From Periconia sp. R9002 (Eukaryota > Ascomycota > Dothideomycetes > Pleosporales > Periconiaceae): 64,000 nt of DNA. Of this stretch, positions 9,726 to 21,541 are shown one piece after another; positions within the stretch are counted from its first letter, which is position 1; each line of letters begins with the position of its first letter. Made by a program: the position numbers and the translations under genes. Below the pieces are notes generated by a model. That model was not told where the DNA came from and searched no databases. It saw only the letters and a list, made by a program, of their open reading frames with translations. Location of the stretch: positions 62,001 to 126,000 of the forward strand of contig JAMAHW010000015.1 of NCBI GenBank assembly GCA_023627715.1, written 5' to 3'.

Positions 9726-12700
9726 TTACCCCTCTAACTTGAATTTTTCAATGACTGACTCGGCAGTAAACAGCTCCATCAAGTTTCGCTGGTCCATCTC
9801 CCCGAAGTTCTCCATAATCACCTCCCTGGACTCCTTGGAATGCTTCATCTTATTTAGTCGCTCCTCAATCTTTTCCGCACGCTCACGCCCTAGAAATTTC
9901 TGCCCTGGATTTCCCAGGCGCAAACATGACAGTATGAGCGATCCCAGGCCAGCCGCAATGGCTGTCGCAACCGAACTACCAGAGATACGATCCGCTGAGT
10001 CTAGAAAGGGAACTACGCCCGCGGGTACATTCAAGCCCTTCAGCATATACTGATAGGTGCCGTCCTTCATGGGCCGATGTAGTGTGCCGTATTCGTTGCA
10101 GGCCGCTATGGAGAACGTCCCGTCCATGCTGGCGGGGAATGCCTCATCAACATTGGATCCCTCGTCGTGGGCGCTGCAAAACATGACGATGCCGTCGCGG
10201 TAGGCAAATGCTACAGCGTCGCCTAGTGCATTGCTCTTTTCGTGCATAGCGAAACTCATGGAGATGATGTCAACTCCTTCCTTTCGAGCCCAATCTATTG
10301 CCTGTGGTAAGGAGGGTTAGTGGCTGTATCTATATCGGTAGGTGACAGCAAGGAAAGTAGCGAGGTTACTTGCTCTGGCTACGCGGTGTGGATTTATCCC
10401 ATCGCGGCCATCGGTGACCTTGGCCACGTACAGCTCGCAGGCAGGGTCGATGGCACAAATTAGATTCGCCATTTGCGTACCGTGGGGTTCCGAAGCAAAC
10501 AGCCATGGGCTGAGCTGGTGGTCGTCGTCAACGAATGATCGGCCGAGCTTGATTCGGGACCACAACGTGCGTTGACCTTTGGCCTTGTCGAGCCGTTTTT
10601 GGCTGCTCAAATCTTGAGGGCTTGTATAAATATCCCTGCCTTTTCCTTTCTCATCTTCCTCGCTATTTTCTGTCTCTTCGTCATTACTATCCTCGTGGTC
10701 ATCACTCCGGGCGCCGGGATGTTTGTCGGCGTTGTTGCCGGGGGAGTCAACCAGCTCGGTGGACCGTTGCCGCTTGTTTTTCTTGGCATCTTCTTGTGCT
10801 GCTGGTGACATGCTCATGATTCCATTGTCGATAATTGCAATCTTTGTGGCTGTGAATCCCTGGGGCGCTGTGCTGACAAGTGTTCGATATTTTGAGACGA
10901 ACGGGGACAGTGCGGGAAATGCTCTATCGGCCCTTGTGAGATGTCAGCATAGCCACGGGATGAAGTTAAGCAACAGGATTTAACTTACAGATCTTCCAGG
11001 TCTTGGAGGCCAACCTGTTTCTGATTCCACGCTTGAACGTCAACCTTCCAGTCCGGCTTGAAACTTTCTGTTTCGAGCTTCCTACGGAGGCTTGACACTT
11101 GTCGTCGCACTACACTACAAGTTCTGTTGCAAGCGAGTTCGGTCATTGTCTCCTACAATGTATTGATAAGAAACATGGTCAACAACTCAAAAACGAGGAA
11201 AGAGCAGAGTGGTACCTGTACAATGTGGACACGGAGGAAAACCAGGTTTGTGAAGAACTGCAGTTGGCTCATCCAGTGATTGATGACGGCGCGCTTACCG
11301 CTAGAATACAGGTGGAGGCCCCGGATCTGACTTCTCACGTCGGCAAAAATAGACAGGGATAGGTCAAGACACCTCCAGTCCAAGATCTCCACTGCAAAAT
11401 CTTTGACAACATCAGCAATTTTCTCCTCACTATGGGGATTGACAAGCCTGTCAGGGACTTTGAGCTCGATGATTGAGGTGACTTGTTTGTTCTTTCGAAG
11501 CCAGTAGAGCGTATCAAAGACCTCTCGGTGGTCACGTCTTACAGGTTCGCCGAAAACCTCCTTGTCCTGCGGATGCAGATCCATTGGGGGGAAACGGGCG
11601 TACTTCAAAGTTGGTTCATACTTGAGTAATGTTTCGTTCTCACGATGTGCGATGAGCGAGCGAACAAAGTCATACAAGCGATAGGACTTTGAATTGAAGA
11701 GCGAGATGTCAAAGCAGAGTTCGCTCGCTAGACACCACCAATAGGTTAGTATGGATGCTTACGGCTGGGTTTGATAGTTGGAAATACTTGCGTTTTTCTG
11801 TACAGGAAAATATATGTCAGTCAGGCAACCTGTTGGATGTTCGCTCATGGAATAACTCACCGCCTGAGGATTGTAATATGTCTGATAAATCCTGCATCTT
11901 TCGTGTTTGACGTATGGTGGCGACCACAAGTGCAGTGCGTATTTCAGTGGAGCCCTTACGCTCAACCCACTGGAAGTTGGACTTGCCCTCGGGCCTGCCC
12001 CATGTCCAGTTGTTAAACCATAATGGGTAACCTTTCTTCTCGTCGGTGCCACGCACTGCCGCCTGCTGTATCACAGTTTCTTTGTACTCATCGACAAACA
12101 GGTTGACGAATCCGAGGTTTTGGTGCATCACGGCAAAATGAAGGGGAAAGTAATGCTCTAATTTGAGCGCCTTGGGTCGCACATCCTTCCATACTCGAAT
12201 AAGATTCAGGGCTATAATCTGTTCGACAACATCCCTGTTAAAGAGTTCATCGGTCGTGGCATGCTCGACTAAGAGGTGAATTATTTTGATCTTCGGATCT
12301 TTGGGCACTTTCTTTTCGACCATGTTGCCGGTCGGATCAGATACCTTGACCGTCGTATAACCTTCTTCCCCTTGCTGACGAGAGATCTGGTTCATGGCAT
12401 ATTTGATGTTGCTGGGGTTAACAAAAAGCTTGACCAAATCTGGTATTTGTAGAAATCTTTCGACGATTCTGGCTGCCCCGCTATCAAGTGCCTCCTTAAA
12501 GGTGGTGTCGGGGGGCGCAGCTACTTCGGGATATGACGATATGAGCACCTCTAAAGTTTGTAGCACTTCTGCGTCCGCATTGGCCCGGTCCGCATTGGCC
12601 CGGTCAGCCTCTGCGGCGAGCTGCAATGCAGACTTGCGGACCTCTGGGTCGTAAGATCTTAGAACACCTAATACCGGGTTCTCCTGGTTGACTACGGGGA

Positions 12701-13520
12701 GGAAGATCGGGCGTTGATATGCTGTCTCCCCCCGTTCTTCTTTTTGTTTCTCCAAGTTGCAGTATTTTTCGAGTGACTTAATCATAAGTTCAAGTGCCTT
12801 GGCATTGCCATTTTTCGCTGCCTGGTGAAACGGGCTCGACTTCTCCTTCCTTTTCTGCTTCCAGTGTGCATCCTTGTCCAGGCATTCCGAAATCCAAGGA
12901 TTGGTAGTTTGAGATGGCTGCTGACTCAAGACATCCTTTGCATTGTGCGGATTGTCAAACGCGAGGAAAGGTTCAAAATTGACAAGTATCTCGATGAATT
13001 TAAGGTTCCAGGCGTCAAAAGGTGGCTGCGAGTCGGCGAGACTAAATAGCATGGACCAGCGAACGCAGCTGTCGACCTTGTTTTTACGAGCCTTATCCGC
13101 CAACACTTCTGTGACTGCCTTGATTGCTTTTTCCTCCGAGTTAGGCTCGACCTTGTTGTCTGCCTTCTTGAGAACCGATTCAGTCAGGTCTTCCCGAAAT
13201 TCGTTTGCGTAGGTACCAAACCCGGTAGGGAATCCCTTACGTCCTACGGTCCCTCTCCAGTCGGTCAGGCATTTATTCACAGCTTCATCCCATCTCGCAT
13301 CTGGCTTCCCGTTCTTGTCTGTTACCGGCTCATGATGGGCCATTGCAGCTACTATGGCGTGGAGCAAGAACTCTTGTATTTGTTGATGAATATGAGACGA
13401 GAAACAATTGCACCAAAATACGATAGGAAGATCTCTGTTAAAACAACGAGTCCGATTCGACAGCGTGTAATACAACCCTTCTACGGCTTGCTCGATAGTG
13501 TCGCGCACACTGTGGGTCAT
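9726..13520 (-). CDS. Intracellular subtilisin-family (S8) protease with ankyrin-like N-terminal half
   Basis: Five exons are proposed (11861-13520, 11216-11727, 10989-11152, 10374-10932, 9726-10301), giving 1156 aa. The phases agree at all junctions, but the fourth intron must use a GC donor (GCAAGT). Residues 1 to about 550 are helical with ankyrin-like segments such as SPFHQAAKNGNAKALELM and PLHFAVMHQNLGFV. The C-terminal part holds the S8 catalytic triad: Asp814 in KIAIIDNG, His929 in HGTQMAN and Ser1075 in SGSSVATA. A highly acidic low-complexity insert separates Asp and His. No signal peptide or propeptide is present, so it should act in the cytoplasm. It lies 435 bp downstream of the 484-aa gene on the same strand, close to an NLR-type receptor. 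Intracellular fungal S8 proteases include HET-Q2, which activates a gasdermin-like partner. That role here is inference. Confidence 0.82.
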
Positions 13521-13955
13521 AAAGGTGGTGGTAGTGGCTGGCTAATAGTCCTAAATAGGTTGGTAACCAAAACTGTTTTTACCTTTGTAAACGATTGGTT
13601 TAACCAGTCACGGTATCAACACCAGCTAAGATCCTCAGGTAACATCAATTGATCCTTGGCTCGGGGGTGCACACAGCAACTATTGCTAACCCCGCTATTT
13701 ATTTTATTTCCGAACACGAAATTCCGAATGCGTCAATTGACCCCGGTCGAAATACAATTCACCCTGGTTCGGTGGCGCACATCACGCGTCAGCCTTACTA
13801 TATGCGTAACAGGAAAATAGAGTCCCTCCATATCAACCCAACAGGCCCTTAGCCATCTTCTGCAGTGAGATATTACACGCATTGTCAAAGACCAATCACA
13901 TTTGAGAGATTGCACGTCACTTGCCCATCTATCCTCTCTTCGACAGCCTCAGCCT
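13521..13955. other. Spacer between two tandem minus-strand genes
   Basis: This 435-bp stretch lies between the stop of the 484-aa gene and the start of the S8 protease gene. It holds the protease promoter. No coding sequence or repeat was recognised. Confidence 0.5.
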
Positions 13956-15410
13956 CTAAGTGCGCCGGTGGCTTGCAAGCTGCTTCTCAACCTCAGTCAG
14001 TTGCATATCTTTGGCCATAAGCTGTCGCTGAAACTGCAGGATGAGCATATCTTGGGCAGCTATTCGGGCTTCGGCATTTGCAATACGACCTTCTAATGCC
14101 ACTAATCGCGCGTTCTCCGAGGTACTCGTGGCAAGGGGAGGGATCCACGTCTCTGTTGCATGGGACCACTGAACTTGAGAGGGAGGCTGAACAGAAGGGG
14201 GCTGGTCCCGCATGTTCGCCGACTTTGGAGTTGCCGGACCCGCATTTGGAGCTGTGGTTGCTGCTGGGGGTGCGGATGCGGGTGTAGGTGCGGAGGTGAC
14301 CTCGGAGCCTGATGGTGCACTAGGCATCACCGCAGCCTTGTCAGTGAAAGGCGGGGCGGTTGTAGAATCAACACGAATGTCAGACTTGGGTGTTTTCTCT
14401 TTGGCATTGGTCTCAGCATCTTTTTGAGGGGCGCTCCAAGCGACATTGAGGCTCGTGGGGATTGTTTTGTCCCTCAATTGGCCAAAGTCGTTGGTGTCAA
14501 TGCCGTCCATGATGTGCACTCCTTCGCGCGTGATGATTCGCCGCTTACCCGGTTCGACAGTGTACGTCTTTGTCTGGCCCGGCCCGAGGCCAAAGAACTG
14601 CTGGGTTTTGTGCGCAAACTCGCTAAGTTTACCGGCATGAGCATACATGCTGAATTTGGCTAAATACGGGTTCGGCGAGGTTCGCGAAAAAAGCGCAGAA
14701 ACCCAAATCTCAGGGTAGACTCCGTGGCCTTGTAACTTGTTCTGCTTAACAAACCACGTCACGCCGTTTTGCTTGCCGTCTGTTGTGACCTCGGTGGAGT
14801 GGGCTTCGTCGAAATACGTCTGTTCCCATGAGATTTTCCCTTCGCGGCTTACACCTGTCGAGATTTCAGCGCTTTGGTAACCCCCTTTGGCACCTGCTTC
14901 GACACGCTTTGTCGTCTCACGCTGGGCGACCGTCTCGTTGGCTCGCTCCAGTGTTCGCCAGGGGGCCCAAGCTTGGATTTGCGGATGCTCTTTTCCTCCG
15001 TGTCTGCCGTCCTCCAGTGCAAGCGTCACTTTCATCCACTTGAACTTCTGGTCGGGGTCAATAGCATGCAGCTGCATCTTAAGCACGACGAGTGTTGAGT
15101 CGCGCACAACCTCTTTCTTGACGAGTTTTTTTGTCACTGGATCGTCGACCCATTCGAAAGTTTTCTCGTGGCCATCAAGCCAGATGAGTCGCTGTACGGT
15201 AATTGAGTAATCGGATCTTTGGTCAGCGTACAGCTCGGTGCTGTCTGGCTTGACTTCATAGTGCTTGAGCGATTTGACTTCTCCCTGGGCGGTGGTAGCG
15301 GGCGCGTTTTTGTGCAAAAAGAGGGGAAATTCCAAGTCATCTTCCGGTCCATATTCTTCATCGAGGTCCTCAAACTGGCCAAGGTAGTCGCTCTGTTCAT
15401 CGTTGCTCAT
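13956..15410 (-). CDS. Uncharacterised beta-rich protein with C-terminal coiled coil
   Basis: This single-exon gene encodes 484 aa from the ATG at 15410; the open frame extends upstream to 15479 without another ATG. An acidic N-terminus is followed by a domain of about 265 residues (roughly 65-330) that reads as alternating beta strands, with blocks such as LVVLKMQLHAI, MKVTLALED, IQAWAPWRT and PEIWVSALFSR. A Pro/Ala/Thr-rich linker follows (about 335-430), then a C-terminal coiled coil (about 431-484) with heptad leucines around ALEGRIANAEARIAAQ. The first domain resembles an unnamed domain I recall from many Pezizomycotina hypothetical proteins; I know no function for it. There is no signal peptide or membrane segment. 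Its position directly upstream of the S8 protease and divergent from an NLR gene makes it a candidate protease substrate or effector, which is inference. Confidence 0.75.
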   Translation of the reverse strand: MSNDEQSDYLGQFEDLDEEYGPEDDLEFPLFLHKNAPATTAQGEVKSLKHYEVKPDSTELYADQRSDYSITVQRLIWLDGHEKTFEWVDDPVTKKLVKKEVVRDSTLVVLKMQLHAIDPDQKFKWMKVTLALEDGRHGGKEHPQIQAWAPWRTLERANETVAQRETTKRVEAGAKGGYQSAEISTGVSREGKISWEQTYFDEAHSTEVTTDGKQNGVTWFVKQNKLQGHGVYPEIWVSALFSRTSPNPYLAKFSMYAHAGKLSEFAHKTQQFFGLGPGQTKTYTVEPGKRRIITREGVHIMDGIDTNDFGQLRDKTIPTSLNVAWSAPQKDAETNAKEKTPKSDIRVDSTTAPPFTDKAAVMPSAPSGSEVTSAPTPASAPPAATTAPNAGPATPKSANMRDQPPSVQPPSQVQWSHATETWIPPLATSTSENARLVALEGRIANAEARIAAQDMLILQFQRQLMAKDMQLTEVEKQLASHRRT

Positions 15411-15666
15411 GCTTGCGGGCCTGTGCTGTGTTGCAATATCGTGGTAGTTGTTGAAAAAGGCGCTCTCTGACGATATCAACCTAAATGCGAGTTGCTATCA
15501 GTGTCTTCCTCTATAAGCTTTACCAAGTTGTGCTCCCCCTCTGTTCCTTCCATTATGTAGTAGTTGCCTAGCGATCACACATGCGGCATTAAAAATCGGG
15601 CATAGACCCATGCAAGTGGGGCGGAAGTGTCATGCAAAGAATACGAAGACGAGAAGGGAGCTGAGG

Positions 15667-15684
15667 TTTTTTTTTTTTTTTTTT
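15667..15684 (+). repeat. Poly-T tract
   Basis: A run of 18 T lies about 260 bp upstream of the 484-aa gene start (poly-A on that gene's strand). It is a simple mononucleotide repeat. Confidence 0.9.
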
Positions 15685-15861
15685 AGCTGACCTTCCGTTT
15701 GCAGCTTGCGATGTGCCGTGTTATGTCTGCACAACTGGGGAGGGCAATATACAGTTTATTTTGGGGAAAGACGTACATTCCAGATACTGCAAGCACTTAT
15801 AGCCATGCAGGTAGGAATCCTAGCGGTAAATGTAACTCGTTGATACATATAATTAAATGAA

Positions 15862-15987
15862 GTGCGCACTTAGTTGCCTGTGTGCCCGTCCCGGCCAAGG
15901 ACGTTACCCAGTGTACCCCCCTCCACCTGTGTCGATACCCAGAGTAGTGTTACTCTGTGAGTATCAAATTCAAACTTATTCAAATTC
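15862..15987 (+). mobile_element. SINE-like short element, longer copy
   Basis: This 126-bp insert is flanked on both sides by the same 13 bases, ATAATTAAATGAA (15849-15861 and 15988-16000), a probable target-site duplication. The insert contains TGTCGATACCC, which resembles an RNA polymerase III B box, then a perfect 7-bp hairpin CAGAGTA/TACTCTG and a tail of ATTCAAA-like repeats. Its right-hand 85 bp matches the 73-bp insert at 60744-60816. It has no coding capacity. Long, variable flanking duplications, a repeated 3' tail and 5' truncation of the other copy suggest LINE-type mobilisation, hence SINE-like. A convincing A box was not found. Confidence 0.65.
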
Positions 15988-16626
15988 ATAATTAAATGAA
16001 ATAAACTTCGAAGCATAATAATCTTACATAGCAGTTGTACATGCAATATTTTAGCGACCTTAGTTGCCTACAGACGTAATGCCTACAAATCCAACCCTTT
16101 ACTTTCTAGGCATAAATCACGTTATGATGATTACCCTCGTCCGTGTTGAAACAAATTACATAAAAAGATACACATAAATAGATGAAAAAATCTCTTGAAC
16201 ATAAATTGTCGATTCCACCTCCACCCCTAACATTATATCTGTATATCATTGGTCATTCTAATTATATAATGAATAGCATGTATCTATTTACAAAGTCTTA
16301 AAAGTACGTGCTGTAACTTAATTTTGCCCTCTCTATTCTTAACCTTCCATAGGGATCCATCGGCCAATCAAGAAACTCCAACAGTGCAGGCGTCAGGTGA
16401 GCCCGAAGCCTGAAGCGCCTGGACCAATCCTCCCAGCGCTTCCCTAGTCGTGTAATACGTCGCGTAATACGTCACGTAATATGTCGTCGTACACTCTCGT
16501 TTCCACGGGAAGTTGAAACCCCGCAATTATTTCAGTTGCACGCAGTTTCGTGAAGCATTTTTTGAGAACTGAGCGTATATAGTTAACTTCTCTATTGAAC
16601 GACCACAATCAAACAAACACCTAAAC

Positions 16627-19600
16627 ATGTCAGAAAAGATATTCACAAAACCCTACAAGAAGTGGAAAAAAATAATTCCGGCGCGAAACAAAACGGCGAC
16701 ACGTTCTCCGCCCGTAGGTGCTGATTCTCCGTCACGGTCCTCGACGCCTCCCTCCAAAAGCTTGGCTGGGGTTGGAGACTCGGAGCCCAGCGGCCCGCTA
16801 GAGTTTCCCCCATTACCCACGTCTCCAGCAACGGTTGAGCTCCAAGCTGAGCCTCAGGTCCAAACAGCCGTTGACCATACCCATCCTCAGCCCCAGGCAT
16901 CTCATTCGCCGGATCCAAGTCACTTTGGCAATGAAGCGTCTTGGTTTTGGGCGGCAGCTTACAACGAGGTCAAGGTTGCTCTTCCTGAGCTTGTGGGCTG
17001 CTACGAGGATATTGCTTTCAAATATGTCAGCCACGACGACATGGCGAATGAGAAGGGTGAGGATGAGGAGGATGGCATCAATGCTCATGAGGGCACTCAT
17101 CAGCCCATAAAAGCACTGATGAACAAGGTACTGGAGGCGTGGTTTGCGCAGCAGATCGATGCAACATCTCTGGAAAACAACTGGAAGAAGACAGCTGTTC
17201 TTCTCCGTGACAAGAAGGCAAACACGTCCGATACTTCTATACCCTGGGTTGCAGTGTGTCTTGCTGTGCAGGTAAACGGACTCTCATGCCCACTAATCAT
17301 TTTATCGTGCGTCGTGCACTGACAATGTCTAGGCCGCTTTCGATTCTACAGCATATATACCGCCCGGCGTAATTCCTGTCCTAGTGTTCATCTTCGGGAG
17401 AATAGAGTGGTATTGCCGACTCCCACTGCTCGTACCCCGTGATCATTGTTCGACAGACAATGGTAATGAAATTCGGGGGCTGGGAAGGGCGCTTGTGACT
17501 TTGTATCAAACAGTCCTTCACTATTGCATTCGAATCGTATGCCATGGATATAGCAATTCCGAAGATGTCGGGTTAAACGATCCAGAAAGGCTCAAGACGG
17601 ACATTCTTGACAAAGAGGGCGCTCTTCCTGGAAGCGCTGACGTGCGAAACAGTGAGCTGCAGCTAAGGCAGCTGTTCGAGTCTGCTAACATCTTTGCTTG
17701 GTCAGACTCAGACGACAAAGCCATCGCCAAGAATAAGGTGCCGGCTGTGTCCATGAACACCGAGAAAAGTGATGATGAAAGGCACGCCGAGCATGATATA
17801 TCTACAGTACGGTCCGTCGACGGCGGGGGGGACGTTTCGGGGGAAGACGGCCGCGAGGCTTGGCTCCCAGAAGTGCTGCAGGATAACGCAAACTTTGACG
17901 ATTATGTCAGCGGTTGGTTGAACGGTACACTGCAATTCTCCAAGTTCCAACATTGGGATTCGGGAGAACATTGGGGGTTGGACGAGAGCTGCCGGTTGCT
18001 CTGGATAAGTGGCGCTATAGGGAGCGGGAAAACCACCATTCTCAAAGCGACAACTCGAAGGCTATTGCGCGAAAAACGGAATAACCCATCGGAGAGCAAG
18101 AATATATACTTTGCGTTTTGCAGTCGTGGGAAACCTGGCTCCGGAAGCCTTGCGTCTGCGATAGCGAGCCTTGTTGACCAGATACTTCAAACGCAAAGCG
18201 ATCTGGAGGACCACCTTCAAGACAAAAAGAAGTCAATCAGGCGACAAGATCTTGGTGGCCCATTCGATATGCCTGTCATTTCACAGGTATTCTACTCCAT
18301 GACCTGCGACGAAAAATTTCTTCCTGCTTATATCGTTCTTGACTCGGTTGACGAGTGCTCCAGCGCTGACGACCGTGACGATGACCTAAACGACACGCTG
18401 AATCAGCTCTCAGCTCTCATTTCGGCAACAACAAAGGGTGATTCACGCAAAGTGCGCTGGCTTCTGTCTATTGACTCTACAACAGCAATCGACAGAGTGA
18501 AGGAGGATGAGCTGCATCTCAACCTAAATGCGGTGCCGGGTGCGTTGCGACCTGCCGCTGAACATCAAGTCATTTCAAGCATTGAAAAGATTACTAAGAA
18601 GAGTTTGCTTCCAAATAACAGGCCCCTAAGCGACGCGGAGGAGGAATTTCTTACCAAGTCTGGTGGGAACTTCTTGTGGTTAAGTTTGGCATTCAGGGAT
18701 ATCGAGTCCCATGGGACCCCTTGGAACATATACAATATCCTCAAGGAGATTCCCAAAGGGATCCAGGAATTGTACCAACATGCAAGACTCAAAATTTCCA
18801 AGCTGCCGTGGGATGATGGGCGTTACAGCAAAAAAATCCTCTGGTTCACCACTAGGGCTTTCCGTCCCCTGCTCCTAGAGGAGCTGAAGAATATCGTGAA
18901 TCTACCAGACGATCTCGACTTACGGCTCTTTATCGAGAAGCGGTGTTTTACTTTTCTCGCCATTGTGGACGGGGCGGTATACTTTTCACACCATTCGGCG
19001 TGGCAAAGTCTAGCGCTAGACAGCAACACCACCAGCGCTTCCATCCACGCAGATATGGCGAAAAGCTGTTTGATGTTCCTAACAAAAACACTGAATAGCG
19101 GGAGTATGCGAGAAAATTTGTCATCTCACTATGCTACAAGTAATTGGATACAGCATTTCTCCAGGATCATCCAGCTCCCGGACCGGCAAGAGACGATTAT
19201 CATTGTGCTCAAATTCCTCGATACATGCTTCCTGTCGTGGTTGGAATGCCTGAACTCCACCGGGTGTGCACCCCGGTCGCTCGCCTTGTTGATGAGGCTC
19301 GAAAAAGCACTCAGTGCATGTTATGCAGGTCGGGCCGAGGCCGACTCAGGTGATCTCGAAGATGATTTGCGCCTCCCACTGGCTCGAGATGTCGTCCGAT
19401 TCTTCCAATTTCATCAAGAATCTCGAAGTCCACCAGATCTAAAAATTCAAAATAGTCTCTTGTTTTATCTAGGCGGCATAGACATCAGGAAAAAGCACGT
19501 ACCAAGCATCTTTCCTTGGGTAGAGTCGCCCCCGAACGTCGGCCGACATCTGAGTCCCGAGATATTTGTCTTGGAGGGCCATTGGGATTGGGTTCGGAGT

Positions 19601-21541
19601 TGCACATACTCACCCGACGGCCGTCTTGTCCTTTCGTCATCCGACGATAGCACTGTACGCATTTGGGACGCCGAAACAGGCGAGCTGCGAGATGTCCTTG
19701 AGTGCAGTGGGTGGGTGTACCTCGTCATCTGCTCCTCGCAAGGCTTCATCGCAGCCTTGGTGAGCGGTTCAATTCACTTTTGGAACGGCGCAACCCGCAT
19801 CCTTGAACGAAGGATTGCGCCCTCAGACCTAGGAGACAAATACGAGGATGAATATTTTCTTGATATCGTTTTCTCACACGATGGAACCCTCCTGGCCGGG
19901 GTAATTGGATCTACTGTTGCTGTTTGGAGCATTCCATCCCTCGAGGTTAAAGCAAAATGGCCTATGTCGGACTTGATAAATGGTATCGCCTTCTCTAATA
20001 ACGGGTCCCATGTCGCTGTAACTGGACTTTCAGTAGATAATATCTTTCTTGTGGACACCCAGAACGGGAAAGTAACTCGTTCGTTCGCGGGGTCATCCCT
20101 GAGAAGCCCGCAGTTTTCCCCCGACTCGCGATACCTAGCGGCGGGGTCGTGGCCATCTGCCTTCTTCGTGTGGGACCTTGATTCTGAAATCGATACTCCC
20201 ATGGAATACTCCGGACACAGTGACGTTGTGCGCAGTGTCAAGTTCTCTGCTGATGGAATGCGCATTGCCTCTGGATCGGATGACGGGGAGATTAGAATTT
20301 GGACCATGGACAGCAACGAGGCAAAGCTAGTGCTCAAAGGCCATCAGCGCGACATTAGGGGCGTGGCATTCTCACCAACATCCTCGCACCATTTGGCGTC
20401 CGCCTCGATAGACGGTACCGTCCGTTTGTGGGACATAGACGCGGATAATGTGCCGGCAAATGAAGGGTCCCTGCCCACCCAGCACCCAAGTCCGGTCAAC
20501 TTTGTGACTCTCTCCCCAGACGGTAAAACAATTGTCTCAGGTTGCGACGCTGGACGCATATTTATCTGGGATGGAGAAACAGGGTACTATCAAAAAGAGC
20601 TCACATCCTCCGAAGACGAACACGATGCACCGCACAACGGGCAAGTTCATTGGCTCGCATTCTCTCCGGACTCGAGAAGGCTGTTATCAACAGCCTCAGA
20701 GAGCAGTTTTATTCTCTGGGAAGTGAACAGCGGGAACCAGATACGTAGACTGGAAGGACATCAGGATTGGGTGAGGTCGGCCGTGTTCTCGCCTGACGGG
20801 ACGCAAATAGCCTCAGCATCGGACGATAGGACGGTGCGGCTTTGGAGTGTTTCCTCGGAGGAAGAAGAGTCAAAAACGTTGCGGGGCTATTCAGACTACG
20901 TGTACTGCGTCGCTTTCTCCGATAATGGACGCTACCTCGCATCCGGAGGAGACGACTCGTACATTCGCGTACGGGACTTACGACTTGGAGGTGGCATGGA
21001 TCAAGACTACCTGGGCGAGGAAATGGGGCCGTGTCAACCGACTCGAAGTCTAGTCTTCATTTCAAATGGGGACAGGATTATCTCATCATCGACGAATAAG
21101 GCCATGTACATTTGGGATTGGCGTTTGGCACAGTGCACTCATACATTCGAGGCAAACGCACAATGTTACTCTTCAATGCGCTCTTTTGGAGGATTGACGG
21201 ACTACATCCTGACTGAGATGGGCGCACAGCATGTGCCAACATCTGCAGGCCTCCCTCTGCCGCAACCCGCATGGTGTTCGTACGGAGTCAGTACCGATCT
21301 CAGTAAAGACTCGGTTTGGATCACTCACAAGGGCCACAAGCTTATCTTTGTACCCAAGCAATATGGCCCCAGCAGCATCGCCGCATCCCCATTATTTGTA
21401 TCGAAATATAAGGTTATCATCGGGTCTGAGTCTGGTGCTTTACTGCTGTTCAAGTTCAAGCCAAACGTGGTTCCTGTTCCGTTGGGGAAGGATAATCCCC
21501 TACACGAGAGACGACCTCGACTAGATCCTAATAGATCTTAG
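16627..21541 (+). CDS. NACHT-WD40 STAND (NLR-type) receptor
   Basis: Two exons, 16627-17271 and 17333-21541, are joined by a 61-bp intron with GTAAAC donor; the product is 1617 aa. A basic, Ser/Pro-rich N-terminal tail of about 100 residues precedes a domain resembling the NWD NACHT-NTPase N-terminal domain (PF17100): WVAVCLAVQ joined to AAFDSTAYIPPGV, and LYQTVLHYCIRIV. The NACHT NTPase has a Walker A, SGAIGSGKTTILKAT, near residue 442 and a Walker B-like IVLDSVDECSS. From about residue 960 there are roughly a dozen WD40 repeats, for example YSPDGRLVLSSSDDSTVRIWD. Such receptors sense non-self through the repeats and trigger cell-death effectors, often encoded next door. The WD repeats are diverged rather than near-identical, unlike the fast-evolving HNWD family. 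It is divergent from the 484-aa gene. Confidence 0.92.

Larger units (their letters stand above)
15411..16626. other. Divergent promoter region with a short mobile element
   Basis: This 1.2-kb stretch separates the divergently transcribed 484-aa gene and the NLR-type receptor. It contains an 18-base poly-T run at 15667-15684 and the SINE-like element at 15862-15987. Near 16455-16490 there is a cluster of short CGTAATACGTC-like direct repeats. No coding sequence was recognised. Confidence 0.6.

Noticed and set aside
9463..10053. 196-aa plus-strand frame.
   Set aside because: It lies antisense to the S8 protease's last exon, whose catalytic Ser motif is on the other strand.
11762..11796. A small extra protease exon between 11861 and 11727.
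   Set aside because: The phase does not fit the next exon; direct splicing from 11861 to 11727 restores the frame.
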